Source of the DNA: Hyphomicrobium_A sp963812795
GTDB lineage: Bacteria; Pseudomonadota; Alphaproteobacteria; Rhizobiales; Hyphomicrobiaceae
Direction: 5' to 3'
DNA length: 64,000 nucleotides
Assembly (NCBI GenBank): GCA_963812795.1
Contig: CAWEWG010000003.1
Location: 1-64,000, forward strand
A program made the translations under genes and the position numbers. Positions within the stretch are counted from its first letter, which is position 1; every line of letters starts with the position of its first letter. This document shows, piece after piece, positions 39,758 through 47,851 of the stretch. The notes below the pieces were generated by a model. The model had not been told where the DNA came from. It made no database searches and worked only from the letters and a program-made list of their open reading frames with translations.

Positions 39758-40375
39758 ATGACCAAGCGCATCCGCGCCAAGCACAAGATCGACCGTCGCC
39801 TCGGCGAGAATATCTGGGGCCGCCCCAAGAGCCCGCTCAATCGCCGCGAGTCGCGCCCCGGCCAGCACGGCGAGCGCCGCGTGCAGAAGCTGTCCGACTA
39901 CGGCCAGCAGCTCAAGGCGAAGCAGAAGCTCAAGGGCTATTACGCCAACCTCAACGAGCGCCAGTTCCACAAAATCTACGTCGAGGCCTCGCGCCTCAAG
40001 GGCTCGACCTCCGAGCACGTCATCGGCCTGCTCGAGCGCCGGCTCGACGCCGTCGTCTACCGCGCCAAGTTCGTGCCGACGGTGTTCGCCGCCCGCCAGT
40101 TCGTCAGCCACGGCCATGTCACCGTCAACGGCCGCCGCGTCACGGTGCCGAGCTACCGCTGCAAAGTCGGCGACGTCGTCGAGGTGAAGGAGAAGTCGCG
40201 CCAGTTGCCGCTCGTGCTCGAAGCCATCAAGAGCCCGGAGCGCGACGTGCCCGACTACGTCGAGGCCGACCACAACCGCATGGTCGCCAAGTTCGTGCGC
40301 GTTCCGGCGCTGTCCGACGTGCCCTATCCGGTGCACATGGAGCCGAACCTGGTGGTCGAGTTCTACTCGCGCTAA
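39758..40375 (+). CDS. rpsD: 30S ribosomal protein S4
   Basis: 205 residues, standard length. S4 is a primary 16S rRNA-binding protein and in many bacteria a translational repressor of its operon. MTKRIRAKHKIDRRLGENIW at the start, the S4 domain at about 95-155 (RRLDAVVYRAKFVPTVFAAR, then QFVSHGHVTVNGRRV) and the end EPNLVVEFYSR are typical of alphaproteobacterial S4. It stands alone, as is usual in Rhizobiales. A TTGGAGTG ribosome site lies 9 nt before the ATG. Confidence 0.98.
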   Translation: MTKRIRAKHKIDRRLGENIWGRPKSPLNRRESRPGQHGERRVQKLSDYGQQLKAKQKLKGYYANLNERQFHKIYVEASRLKGSTSEHVIGLLERRLDAVVYRAKFVPTVFAARQFVSHGHVTVNGRRVTVPSYRCKVGDVVEVKEKSRQLPLVLEAIKSPERDVPDYVEADHNRMVAKFVRVPALSDVPYPVHMEPNLVVEFYSR

Positions 40376-40421
40376 TCGCGAGCTGGACGCCGACCACGAG
40401 CGCCTTGCGTCCGGAGATTTA

Positions 40422-40456
40422 CAAAGGCCCCTGAACGTCGGGGGCCTTTGTCGTTT
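40422..40456. terminator. Bidirectional terminator between rpsD and nitroreductase-like gene
   Basis: 10-bp perfect stem CAAAGGCCCC (40422-40431) with GGGGCCTTTG (40441-40450) and a 9-nt loop, then TCGTTT. The A-rich left flank also gives a U-rich tail on the minus strand, so it can serve both convergent genes. Confidence 0.88.
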
Positions 40457-41505
40457 CAGGCGGCGATGAGCACTTGATCCAGCGGCCGGCGCGCGGCGTG
40501 CGGCGGCATGGCGATGCCTTCCTTCAGGTAGCCGAAGCGGCTGAGCAGTTGCGGTGTGCGGCGAGGGGCTGCGAGTTGCGCGAGTTGCGGGCGGATGCCC
40601 GTCACCTCGACCGGCTGGTTGAGGAAGGCGTTGACGAGGCCGTGCAAGGTCAGCTGATGCAGCACGGCGGCGAGCGCGCGGCCGGTAGCGATCCACTCGC
40701 CGCGCGAGTCGCCGCGGGTGGAGAAGACACCGAGCAGCGGCGCGCCGAGCACGTTCGGCTTGTCCATGCGGGCGACGGCGCCGCCGAGGTCGAAGGTGCG
40801 CATCAGGGCGGCGGCAACGCGGGTCGCCCAGTCGGGGAAACCGAAGCCAGGGCCGGCGAGACCGTCTCCGGCCGGCGAGGTCAGCGGGTGCATCCACGAG
40901 GCGAGCTCGTCGCGGAACCGCGGGTCGGCGAACTGGGCGTGGTCGGCGTCGACGACAAGCTCGGCGACCGCGTCGCGCATCGCGGCGTCCTCGAACAGGC
41001 TCAGCTCGACGCCGAACGGGCGCGCGGTCGCGCGCAGCAAGGCCTGCAGCTCCTCCGGCACCGCCGTCTCGGCGTAGGCGCGGCGCACCGTGCGACGCGT
41101 GGCAATGGCGTTGAGCATCGCGTAATCGATGCTGTCGGCACGCCGTGTCGGCAGCAGCGTGACGCGGGCAATCACATCCGCCACCGGCGGCAGCGGCTGC
41201 GGTAGCAGCGTGCCTGTGAGGCCGAAGGCGCGCAGGGCGGCGAGCAACGTCTCGGCCGCCGCGGCGCACGACATCGTCATCTCGCGATCGTGCGGGTCGA
41301 CCATGCGCAGGGCGCGGCTCATGTCGGCGACGACGTCGACGTGCGTGTCGCTCAACACGAAGCGCCAGGGCTGCGTGTTGTGGCCGGAGGGCGCTAGAAC
41401 CGCGTAGCGCACGAGGAAGGCGAGTTGCTCGCGCGCCGAGCCGCCCGCGGGGAAGGCATCGGGATCGATGCTCCACGCCAGCTCCGAGGGAAGTGTCTCT
41501 TCCAT
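40456..41505 (-). CDS. Acg-type nitroreductase-like flavoprotein
   Basis: 349 residues. It resembles the Acg/Rv2032 branch of the nitroreductase superfamily: SAREQLAFLVRYAVLAPSGH and NTQPWRFVLS near residue 40 (flavin-site entry), RTVRRAYAETAVPEELQALL near 140, and the C-terminal TGRALAAVLHQLTLHGLVNA with NQPVEV. Enzymatic activity in this branch is doubtful, because members often bind FMN poorly. Start ATG 41505 (MEETLPSELAW) was preferred to an upstream in-frame ATG at 41526. Confidence 0.82.
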   Translation of the reverse strand: MEETLPSELAWSIDPDAFPAGGSAREQLAFLVRYAVLAPSGHNTQPWRFVLSDTHVDVVADMSRALRMVDPHDREMTMSCAAAAETLLAALRAFGLTGTLLPQPLPPVADVIARVTLLPTRRADSIDYAMLNAIATRRTVRRAYAETAVPEELQALLRATARPFGVELSLFEDAAMRDAVAELVVDADHAQFADPRFRDELASWMHPLTSPAGDGLAGPGFGFPDWATRVAAALMRTFDLGGAVARMDKPNVLGAPLLGVFSTRGDSRGEWIATGRALAAVLHQLTLHGLVNAFLNQPVEVTGIRPQLAQLAAPRRTPQLLSRFGYLKEGIAMPPHAARRPLDQVLIAA

Positions 41506-41568
41506 TGGCCGTCTCCGCGAATGCAACGTAGGGCGGCGAGGATCGCGCGGCGGCGGTTGCGAATTCTC

Positions 41569-42705
41569 CTACAGCGGCTCCGCATCGGCGACCGGCGGCC
41601 CGAAACTTCCCCCCTTGCTTAACGGCCGGTGCCGGCGTCCCGGATTGGTCGGCAGCGTGACGACGGCGCCCGCGGGCGGCGCCGTCTCGATTGGTGACAC
41701 AACTCGTTCGCCGTCGAGGCCTGCCGGGCGCGAGGGAACGGTGTTGGCCCAGCCGTACGCCAGCATGGTGATCAGCGCGGAAGCTGCGAAGAAGTAGACG
41801 CCGGGCATCACCACGGCCTCGGTGTAGCCCGAGGAGTTCACGTAGAAGATCATCAGCGCCAGCACCATGACGTCGGTCATCGAGTAACGCCCGAGCCATT
41901 CCATGGTCGAGATCGAGCGGCGGCGGAACTCCGGAGACAGGTCGGGCGAGGTGACGAGCGTCAGCAAGTAGAACAGCTTGAGGAACGGGAAGAAGATCGA
42001 CACGGCGAAGACCACCGCACACAGGAAGTATTCGCTGCTCTCGTACAGCGCCCAGATGATGGTCGCGATCGAGTGCTCGTTGGTCCACACGTAGACGGTG
42101 GTGAAGCGGATCACCGGCAGGATGATGCCGAGGGCGAAGAATACCGTCGCCACGATGATGAGGAACGAGAGCAGGAAGTTGCGCACCGCCGACAGGCGTT
42201 TGGGCACCTCCGGCTCGAGGCCGATGCCGCTGGCGGCGGCAAGATCCGTCTTCAGCCAGGCATAGGAGAGGATCATCAGCACGACGGAGGCGGTGAAGAA
42301 GTAGACCGCCGGCAGGCTGGCCGCGTCGTACACCCCCTGGCTCTTGAGGAAGAAGATCGTCAGCGCCAGCACCAGCACGTCGTGCATCGACCATTTGCCG
42401 ATCCACTCGATGGCCCTGAGGCGCTTTGAGTGCCGCTTGAGCTCGGCCGCGGGCAGCGTCGAGACGAGCAGCAGGTAGAGCAGCTTGACGATGGGGAATA
42501 TAATCGAGAACAGCAGCACGACGACGCCGAGGAAGGTCTGGCCCTGGCGGATCAGCACCTCGACGGTGGTCAGCAGGGAGTACTCGCTGGTCCAGAACAT
42601 GAATTTGGTGAGCTTGAGGATCGGCAGGCTGATGCCGAGCGCCAGGAACACGGCGGCGCCGATGATGGCAAAGCTCAACAGAAAGCGTCGGCCACCGAGC
42701 CGCAT
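41569..42705 (-). CDS. PqiA-like membrane protein with duplicated module
   Basis: 378 residues, with eight predicted spans in two repeated halves. Each half has the paraquat-inducible protein A pattern: a LGISLPILKLTKF-type or LGIILPVIRFTTV-type span, IFPIVKLLYLL against FFPFLKLFYLL, then IEWIGKWSMHDVLVLALTIF against MEWLGRYSMTDVMVLALMIF. PqiA proteins belong to an envelope lipid-transport system with PqiB/MCE partners, but no MCE gene is adjacent. The zinc-ribbon seen in E. coli PqiA is missing. Start ATG 42705 follows the family size; upstream in-frame Mets give an Arg/Pro-rich, unlikely N-terminus. Confidence 0.85.
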   Translation of the reverse strand: MRLGGRRFLLSFAIIGAAVFLALGISLPILKLTKFMFWTSEYSLLTTVEVLIRQGQTFLGVVVLLFSIIFPIVKLLYLLLVSTLPAAELKRHSKRLRAIEWIGKWSMHDVLVLALTIFFLKSQGVYDAASLPAVYFFTASVVLMILSYAWLKTDLAAASGIGLEPEVPKRLSAVRNFLLSFLIIVATVFFALGIILPVIRFTTVYVWTNEHSIATIIWALYESSEYFLCAVVFAVSIFFPFLKLFYLLTLVTSPDLSPEFRRRSISTMEWLGRYSMTDVMVLALMIFYVNSSGYTEAVVMPGVYFFAASALITMLAYGWANTVPSRPAGLDGERVVSPIETAPPAGAVVTLPTNPGRRHRPLSKGGSFGPPVADAEPL

Positions 42706-42883
42706 GCAAGTCACCTCGTCCACGTCGGCAGCGATCCTAACCCGGCGCCGCGCTGGGGTCACTGAAGGCAGCACGCGCGGCAAAACTAGGGCCGCGCCAT
42801 CGCCTTGCATCCGAAAACTGGCATGTAGCGGATTGATCGCCGTGGCCTATATTCCTCTATCGATTGAAGCGAGGTTCGCGCCA

Positions 42884-43696
42884 ATGACATGGCCGCGCAC
42901 AAGTGCAACGAGGCTGGTGTGCCTTCTCGCGCTATTTTGCGCATATGCCGCAGTTGCCATGCTGTTCGGCACAGGCCGCGTTGCCGCTCAATACGTGCCC
43001 TACTTCCCCACGCCGCAGCCCTTGGTGGACCGGATGCTTGAAATGGCGGAGGTGAAGGAGAGCGATTTCTTGATCGACTTGGGATGTGGCGATGGGCGAA
43101 TTCCCGTCACCGCCGCGCAGCGTTACGGCGCGACGGGCCTCGGCGTCGACTTCGAAGCTCAGCGGATCGTCGAGGCCAACGAAAATGCCAAAAAAGCGGG
43201 CGTCGTCGACAAGGTGACGTTCAGGAAGGAAGACCTTTTCGAAACCGATATCAGTAGCGCCTCGGTATTGACGCTCTATCTGTCGCTCAGCATCAACATC
43301 AAGCTTAGGCCGCGCATACTGGAGGCGATGAAACCGGGAGCACGCGTGCTGTCGAATGACTTCAACATGGGAGACTGGCTGCCGGATCGGACAGAGCGGA
43401 TTTCGGGTCGTGTCGTCTACCTGTGGATCGTGCCGGCGAAAGTCGCTGGAAATTGGCAGCTGACTTATGAAGGTCCGCAGGGCGCAAGAGGTTTTGAGGT
43501 CACGCTCGAGCAGGAGTTTCAACAGCTTGGCGGCAAAGCCATGATCGACGGCAGTGCGGCGCCTCTGCGCGACGCGTTGGTGACCGGAAATCGCGTTGCT
43601 TTCGCCATCGATCTGGGGGAGCGGTCGATGCGATTTGATGGCCGCGTGGTGGACGGCAATCTCAAGGGGGACGGTTGGAAGGCCACCCGGAAGTAG
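42884..43696 (+). CDS. Exported class I methyltransferase, FAM173-like (copy 1)
   Basis: 270 residues. An N-terminal signal or anchor segment (about 8-33, LVCLLALFCAYAAVAMLFG) is followed by a Rossmann methyltransferase domain. It carries VPYFPTPQPLVDRMLEMAEV, the SAM motif I LIDLGCGDGRIPVTAA at about 62-77, then GLGVDFEAQRIVEAN and FRKEDLFETDIS. The order of motifs is that of the FAM173 group (ATP-synthase-c and ANT lysine methyltransferases of mitochondria). The C-terminal 80 residues are an extra beta-rich segment absent from copy 2. Substrate unknown. Start ATG 42884 begins the hydrophobic segment. Confidence 0.78.
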   Translation: MTWPRTSATRLVCLLALFCAYAAVAMLFGTGRVAAQYVPYFPTPQPLVDRMLEMAEVKESDFLIDLGCGDGRIPVTAAQRYGATGLGVDFEAQRIVEANENAKKAGVVDKVTFRKEDLFETDISSASVLTLYLSLSINIKLRPRILEAMKPGARVLSNDFNMGDWLPDRTERISGRVVYLWIVPAKVAGNWQLTYEGPQGARGFEVTLEQEFQQLGGKAMIDGSAAPLRDALVTGNRVAFAIDLGERSMRFDGRVVDGNLKGDGWKATRK

Positions 43697-43844
43697 AGGG
43701 CTCATCAAAGTCGCTGGCCCGTAGGCCAAGCGCCTCCAAGACCCGCTAAGGCGCACGAATGGAACTTGGCAGACACGGTGCCGTTTTGCTGCGGATCCCA
43801 ACGTTGTCGGGAAAGTCCCGTTAACGGTCGCCGCCGAGACCACC

Positions 43845-44447
43845 ATGCGCCTGACAGAGCATTGTTTGTCCGCCCTCGCAGCAGCTTCATTATTGCTGGT
43901 CACACCCGTCGGCGTGCAGGCGATCGAGCCGTCGTTCGCGCCAACGCAAGCGCTGACCGGAGATTCACTCGACGTTCCGTACGTGCCGACGCCACAGTCT
44001 GTCGTCGATAAAATGCTCGACATCGCTAAGGTCACCGGCGAGGACTACCTGATCGACCTTGGTTCCGGTGATGGGCGCATTCCGATTGCAGCGGCCAAGC
44101 GCTTCGGCGCGAAGGGGATGGGCGTAGAAATCGATCCGGTGCGCGTTCAGGAAGCCAAGTTCAACGCGGTCAACGCACGCGTCGAAGACAAGGTCGAGTT
44201 CAGGAAACAGGATCTCTTTGAAACCGACCTGAGCAAGGCGACCGTACTGACCATGTACTTGTTGCCTCGCATCAACCTTCAGCTGCGACCGCGCATTCTA
44301 AACGAGTTGAAGCCTGGCACCCGGGTCGTCTCGCACAGTTTCGACATGGGAGATTGGAAGCCGGATCAGAAGGTCAAGGTCGACGGCCGTACGATCTACC
44401 TATGGATCGTACCTGAGCGCGGCGCGTATCCTACGGCTAATAAATAG
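43845..44447 (+). CDS. Exported class I methyltransferase, FAM173-like (copy 2)
   Basis: 200 residues, a paralogue of the preceding gene (148 nt downstream, same strand). The N-terminal signal peptide MRLTEHCLSALAAASLLLVT has likely cleavage after VQA (about 26). The domain has VPYVPTPQSVVDKMLDIAKV, motif I LIDLGSGDGRIPIAAA, GMGVEIDPVRVQEA and FRKQDLFETDLS, and ends YLWIVPERG. GSGDGRI rather than GCGDGRI makes it closer to the canonical FAM173 signature. Why a SAM-dependent enzyme should be exported is unclear. The segment could instead act as a membrane anchor leaving the domain inside. Confidence 0.78.
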   Translation: MRLTEHCLSALAAASLLLVTPVGVQAIEPSFAPTQALTGDSLDVPYVPTPQSVVDKMLDIAKVTGEDYLIDLGSGDGRIPIAAAKRFGAKGMGVEIDPVRVQEAKFNAVNARVEDKVEFRKQDLFETDLSKATVLTMYLLPRINLQLRPRILNELKPGTRVVSHSFDMGDWKPDQKVKVDGRTIYLWIVPERGAYPTANK

Positions 44448-44487
44448 CGGCTGGCTGCCTTCCCAACTCGGTAGAGGAGCGCATCTC

Positions 44488-45837
44488 GTGAGCGGTCCGC
44501 GCAGTTCCCTTCCGGCGTTGAGCGTGCTGGAAGCCAGCGCCATAGTCGTCGGAATTGTTGTCGGCATCGGGATCTTTAAAACGCCGCCAATCGTCGCCGC
44601 CAATGTCGACAGCGAGTTCGCATTCATAAGCCTTTGGCTGATCGGGGGCGTGCTCACGGTGGTGGGAGCGTTGTGCTACGCCGAGCTCGGCTCGGCGCGG
44701 CCCCATGCGGGCGGTGAGTATCACTATTTAACGGAGGCATACGGCCACGGGTTAGGCTTTCTGTTCGGATGGGGCCGCATGACCGTGATGCAGACCGGCG
44801 CCATTGCGGCGGTTGCCTTTGCGTACGGCGACTACGCCGCCACCGTGATTTCTCTGGGGCCATCGGGACCTGCACTCCACGCGGCCCTGGCCGTGATCGT
44901 GTTGGCGGCCCTGCAACTTGCTGGCACACAAATGAGTAGCAGGGTCCAAGTGACGCTCACGCTCCTCACAGTCTTGCTAGTCGTGGTCGTGGCGGTTTCG
45001 GGATTTGTCGGTGCCCAGGCCGAGGTGGCGCCGCAGGCTGCTTCCACCCAGTCGAAAGGTGCAGCAGGCCTTGCGTTGGTTTTCATTCTTCTCACCTACG
45101 GCGGGTGGAATGAGGCTGCATATCTCTCGGGCGAGATTCGCGACGCCAAACGCAATGTCCTGCGCGTGCTCCTCACAGGCACAGGTGTCGTCACGGCGCT
45201 CTATCTGCTTATCAATATAGCGCTCGTGTCGAGCGTCGGGCTCGGGGGATTGAGAGAGGAGAAGCTCGTCACTGAGCCGGTGAAAGCCGTATTTGGGCAC
45301 TTCGGTGTCGTTGCGGTCGCCGTCATCGTCTGTGTCGCGGCACTGAGCACGCTGAATGGCACCATGTTCACGGGCGCACGCTCCATACTTGCCCTTGGGC
45401 GGAATTTTCCTCTGCTGGGCCCCTTCGGTGAGATCAATCAGAGTAGCGGCGCGCCGACGAATGCAATCATCGTACAGGCGGTTATCGCGCTCGGGCTCAT
45501 CGGCTTCGGGGCCACCACGCGCGATGGCTTCACGGCGATGGTGGAGTACACGGCACCGACCTTCTGGATGTTCATGGCACTGGTGGGCTTCTCGCTGTTC
45601 ATCTTCCGTTGGCGTGAGCCCGGCCGGCAAATGCCCTTCCGCGTCCCTCTTTACCCACTCGTGCCGATCGTGTTCTGCGCGACTGCCGTATATCTCGTGT
45701 ACGCGAGCGTTGCTTACACCGGGTTGGGCGCCCTGGTTGGGCTGGCCATTCTCGCATCGGGCGTCCCGCTCTACTGGCTTGGACGACGGCTTGAAAGGCG
45801 CCCTCCCATCCCCGCGCGAGCGGCGGGGGACGTCTAG
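44488..45837 (+). CDS. APC-family amino-acid permease
   Basis: 449 residues with about twelve membrane spans. The start of the permease domain reads VLEASAIVVGIVVGIGIFKT, with the glycine-rich GIG substrate-binding loop of the APC superfamily. FISLWLIGGVLTVVGALCYA, ELGSARPHAGGEYHYLTEAY and FILLTYGGWNEAAYLSGEI follow. It probably imports an amino acid or exchanges amino acids and polyamines; the substrate is not readable from sequence. The start is GTG 44488, preceded by GAGGAG. It follows copy 2 of the methyltransferases by 40 nt and may be co-transcribed. Confidence 0.9.
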   Translation: MSGPRSSLPALSVLEASAIVVGIVVGIGIFKTPPIVAANVDSEFAFISLWLIGGVLTVVGALCYAELGSARPHAGGEYHYLTEAYGHGLGFLFGWGRMTVMQTGAIAAVAFAYGDYAATVISLGPSGPALHAALAVIVLAALQLAGTQMSSRVQVTLTLLTVLLVVVVAVSGFVGAQAEVAPQAASTQSKGAAGLALVFILLTYGGWNEAAYLSGEIRDAKRNVLRVLLTGTGVVTALYLLINIALVSSVGLGGLREEKLVTEPVKAVFGHFGVVAVAVIVCVAALSTLNGTMFTGARSILALGRNFPLLGPFGEINQSSGAPTNAIIVQAVIALGLIGFGATTRDGFTAMVEYTAPTFWMFMALVGFSLFIFRWREPGRQMPFRVPLYPLVPIVFCATAVYLVYASVAYTGLGALVGLAILASGVPLYWLGRRLERRPPIPARAAGDV

Positions 45838-45965
45838 GCCGTCCGGAGTTTAATCCAGGCACGAGTGAGTGACCGGATGGAAGCGGCCCGCCCCACCGTT
45901 GCCCAATCCCATCGGAAATCGGGTGCATACGGGAATTATGCAGACTGCGAGCGTATTCGGCTGGC

Positions 45966-45979
45966 CACATGTCCACAAA
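45966..45979 (+). promoter_or_regulatory. Upstream 14-mer shared by two paralogues
   Basis: CACATGTCCACAAA, identical to 6693-6706, ends 65 nt before the ATG at 46045. Confidence 0.5.
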
Positions 45980-46044
45980 TTCCGTTTTGCACTAAAACGC
46001 GCTCGCCTCTCCAACGGATAAGATCAAGGTCGTGGGAGGCCAGC

Positions 46045-46308
46045 ATGCGTGACCGTCAGCTCATTGAGAGTGCAGCGTTCGATCCGACGACCCTCGTTGA
46101 GATCGGAACGGCCTTTGAGCGTGCGTGGTCTGAGATCGAACATCACTTCGGCGAGACGGATGTCGAGTTGGCGCGCGCACGCCTGGCGCAAGCCATCTTA
46201 CTCGTGGCGGCCGATCACGATTGTCATGACATTGCGGGCTTAAAGACGTCGGCGCTGCAGGTATTGGCGCTGACCTACCGTCGCCGCTGGCCACTGGATT
46301 GGCACTGA
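46045..46308 (+). CDS. Small helical protein, family A (unknown function)
   Basis: 87 residues, the same length as its paralogue at 6775-7038 and similar end to end: AFDPTTLVEIGTAFERAWSE, HHFGETDVELARARLAQAIL, then LKTSALQVLALTYRRRWPLD and WH at the end. No signal peptide, membrane segment or catalytic motif is visible. GGGAGG lies 5 nt before the ATG. The shared 14-mer upstream suggests common control with the island copy. Function unknown. The pair ties this small accessory cluster to the rearranged region at the left end. Confidence 0.75.
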   Translation: MRDRQLIESAAFDPTTLVEIGTAFERAWSEIEHHFGETDVELARARLAQAILLVAADHDCHDIAGLKTSALQVLALTYRRRWPLDWH

Positions 46309-46326
46309 TGCTCGCGCCTGGTTGGG

Positions 46327-46530
46327 TCACTGGGCAGGAGGCGTGAACTCAAACTTCGTCTCGCCGTCCACCATCACGACGGTGCGCAGGCCAGTACGAA
46401 AATGGACCGCGATTTTCTCTCGACGCACGCCAGCCGCCAACAGGTCAGCGACAGTGTCATGAAGCCAGAGGTCGTGGGCAATGCTGGCCGCTGACCTCGT
46501 TCTGCTTGCAGGCTCAGAGCGTTCAGTCAT
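46327..46530 (-). CDS. Hypothetical protein, 67 residues
   Basis: Starts MTERSEPASRTRSAASIAHD, followed by LWLHDTVADLLAAGVRREKI, AVHFRTGLRTVVMVDGE and a C-terminal KFEFTPPAQ. It has one amphipathic helix and two short strands, and could be a small regulatory or toxin-antitoxin-type protein, but I recognise no family. Convergent with the helical protein at 46045-46308, with a gap of 18 nt. Start ATG 46530 was chosen over an upstream in-frame start at 46605 because the extension is not needed for the hydrophilic core. Weakly supported. Confidence 0.45.
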   Translation of the reverse strand: MTERSEPASRTRSAASIAHDLWLHDTVADLLAAGVRREKIAVHFRTGLRTVVMVDGETKFEFTPPAQ

Positions 46531-46629
46531 CTGGTGATTATCGAAATCAGGCCGGCCAGCAATAGCGATGAGGTGGATTGCGTTGGAGCGCGGTCGCAAA
46601 CCCAACTCAAAATTCGCGTTCGCGGCATA

Positions 46630-46944
46630 CTATTTTCTCGAAACAGACAGCACTGCGTACATCTTCAGCGATGCACTGAGGTCGGTCATCGAGCAATGGA
46701 GACGAGCGAGGCCGGTTCGAACATTTGCCGGGATGGGCCTAGCGTCATAAGCATCGATCACTTCAGCACACGCGATCGATGCGTCCGCCAGCGCTCCGAA
46801 AATCTTGGTCGAGGAGGGTAGGCGAGTTCCAGCCTTGACCGCAGTTACGAACGCCGTGTCGAGGCGATTGAGTTCCACCTCATGGCTTCCAAGTCGGAGC
46901 GATTGCTTGGCCAGTTCTTTGCGATCTTCCACAACCATAAGCAT
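46630..46944 (-). CDS. Hypothetical helical protein, 104 residues
   Basis: Reads MLMVVEDRKELAKQSLRLGS, then HEVELNRLDTAFVTAVKAG and, near the end, LARLHCSMTDLSASLKMYA. Mostly helical, no signal peptide. Its ATG lies one base after the TAA of the upstream family-A relative (46946), so the two form an operon. An in-frame ATG at 47046 would overlap that gene by 100 nt and is less likely. No family recognised. Confidence 0.5.
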   Translation of the reverse strand: MLMVVEDRKELAKQSLRLGSHEVELNRLDTAFVTAVKAGTRLPSSTKIFGALADASIACAEVIDAYDARPIPANVRTGLARLHCSMTDLSASLKMYAVLSVSRK

Positions 46945-46945
46945 C

Positions 46946-47284
46946 TTATGCACCTGCGGGAGGACCGGCGATAGCCGCTGACGCTGAGCAGCGCGTCGCT
47001 TCGTCCGTGAGGCTCGGCGGTTGATGGAGCCCGACTGCTGGAGCAACTGAGTGCGATTGCTGTACGGGTTCGCACCGAAAAATCCGGAGTGCGGTGGTCT
47101 TCATTTGATCAGGGCTTAACTGCCTAAGATGAGCCAACCGCAAAAGGGTGCTCGCTAGGGCTGTCCGTAGCTCAGCGCTCTCTTGGCCGGCTGTGGCGTT
47201 CAATGCAGCCCAGACCTCGTCAAACAACCTACCGAGTTGCGAGAGTTCTTCCGGCTCCATGATTTCGTTGCCGTGGATGATCAT
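46946..47284 (-). CDS. Small helical protein, distant family A member
   Basis: 112 residues. The first 70 show the family-A outline: LGRLFDEVWAALNATAGQES, then ELRTALASTLLRLAHLRQLS, then DQMKTTALRIF. This matches F..AW, the R.ALA..L core and the LKT.AL motif of the proteins at 6775 and 46045. The last 40 residues (after RCEPVQQSHS) are of different composition. Followed after one base by the hypothetical gene at 46630-46944. Divergent from the ribbon-helix-helix gene across a 209-nt region with strong inverted repeats. Confidence 0.6.
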   Translation of the reverse strand: MIIHGNEIMEPEELSQLGRLFDEVWAALNATAGQESAELRTALASTLLRLAHLRQLSPDQMKTTALRIFRCEPVQQSHSVAPAVGLHQPPSLTDEATRCSASAAIAGPPAGA

Positions 47285-47371
47285 GACGTACTCCTAGCCC
47301 ACACCCACCCAGCACCACAGTAGGCACGGCAAGCTCCGGGTAAATCCGCCGCTAACTCGCTTGAACCATTA

Positions 47372-47455
47372 GCCAAGTTAGGAGGTTATCACGCCGAGGC
47401 CCACAAATGAGTAACTGGCCCTGTTGACGTATGGAACTCCATACCCTAACTTGGC
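47372..47455. repeat. 11-bp inverted repeat in divergent promoter region
   Basis: GCCAAGTTAGG (47372-47382) and CCTAACTTGGC (47445-47455) are exact reverse complements 62 nt apart. The right arm contains the predicted -10 element of the ribbon-helix-helix gene. The left arm may have the same role for the opposite gene. Confidence 0.6.
47424..47452 (+). promoter_or_regulatory. Promoter with internal palindrome (RHH gene)
   Basis: TTGACG (47424-47429), a 17-nt spacer and TAACTT (47447-47452) form a sigma-70-like promoter. The palindrome GTATGGAACTCCATAC (47429-47444) fills the spacer. Bound repressor would block RNA polymerase, so autoregulation by the downstream ribbon-helix-helix protein is plausible. 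Confidence 0.5.
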
Positions 47456-47493
47456 GTTGTTGGCTCATTGAACACGATTGGGAGGGTGTTCCG

Positions 47494-47715
47494 ATGTCCG
47501 GCCTATCTCGCGAGACGCGGCTGCAGATCATGTTGGATGATGACGAGCTAGCGGCCATAGATGACTATCGTTTTCAGAACAGGATCCCCAGTCGAGCCGC
47601 CGCCGTGAGGCAGCTTCTTAGGCTCGGCATGGCGGCGTTGGGTTCGGAGCCCAATCGTGGCATGCGGTCAGCCGACTACGGCGTGCTCCGGAATGCTGAT
47701 GGCTCAGATGAGTAG
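47494..47715 (+). CDS. Ribbon-helix-helix (Arc/CopG-like) DNA-binding protein
   Basis: 73 residues. The RHH fold is seen at 5-50: the strand RLQIMLDDDELAAID, helix A DDYRFQNR, the turn, then helix B SRAAAVRQLLRLGMAAL. The tail is short and polar. Small RHH proteins of this type in Rhizobiales are dimeric DNA binders of unknown target. Start ATG 47494 has GGAGGG 8 nt upstream; a longer frame from 47431 would begin inside the predicted promoter and is rejected. Its promoter carries a palindrome exactly between -35 and -10. No toxin gene follows directly. Confidence 0.82.
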   Translation: MSGLSRETRLQIMLDDDELAAIDDYRFQNRIPSRAAAVRQLLRLGMAALGSEPNRGMRSADYGVLRNADGSDE

Positions 47716-47851
47716 CTGCTCTTGCTGAATGGGAGGGATGTGCTCGTCCAGGTCAGGCTTGAGATCGAGGACTGCGGCACGCGCGGCAAGCATCTAAATT
47801 GACCAGACGGCTCAACACTCCCTTCAGGAAGTGGTCCCTAGCGTGGGCGGC

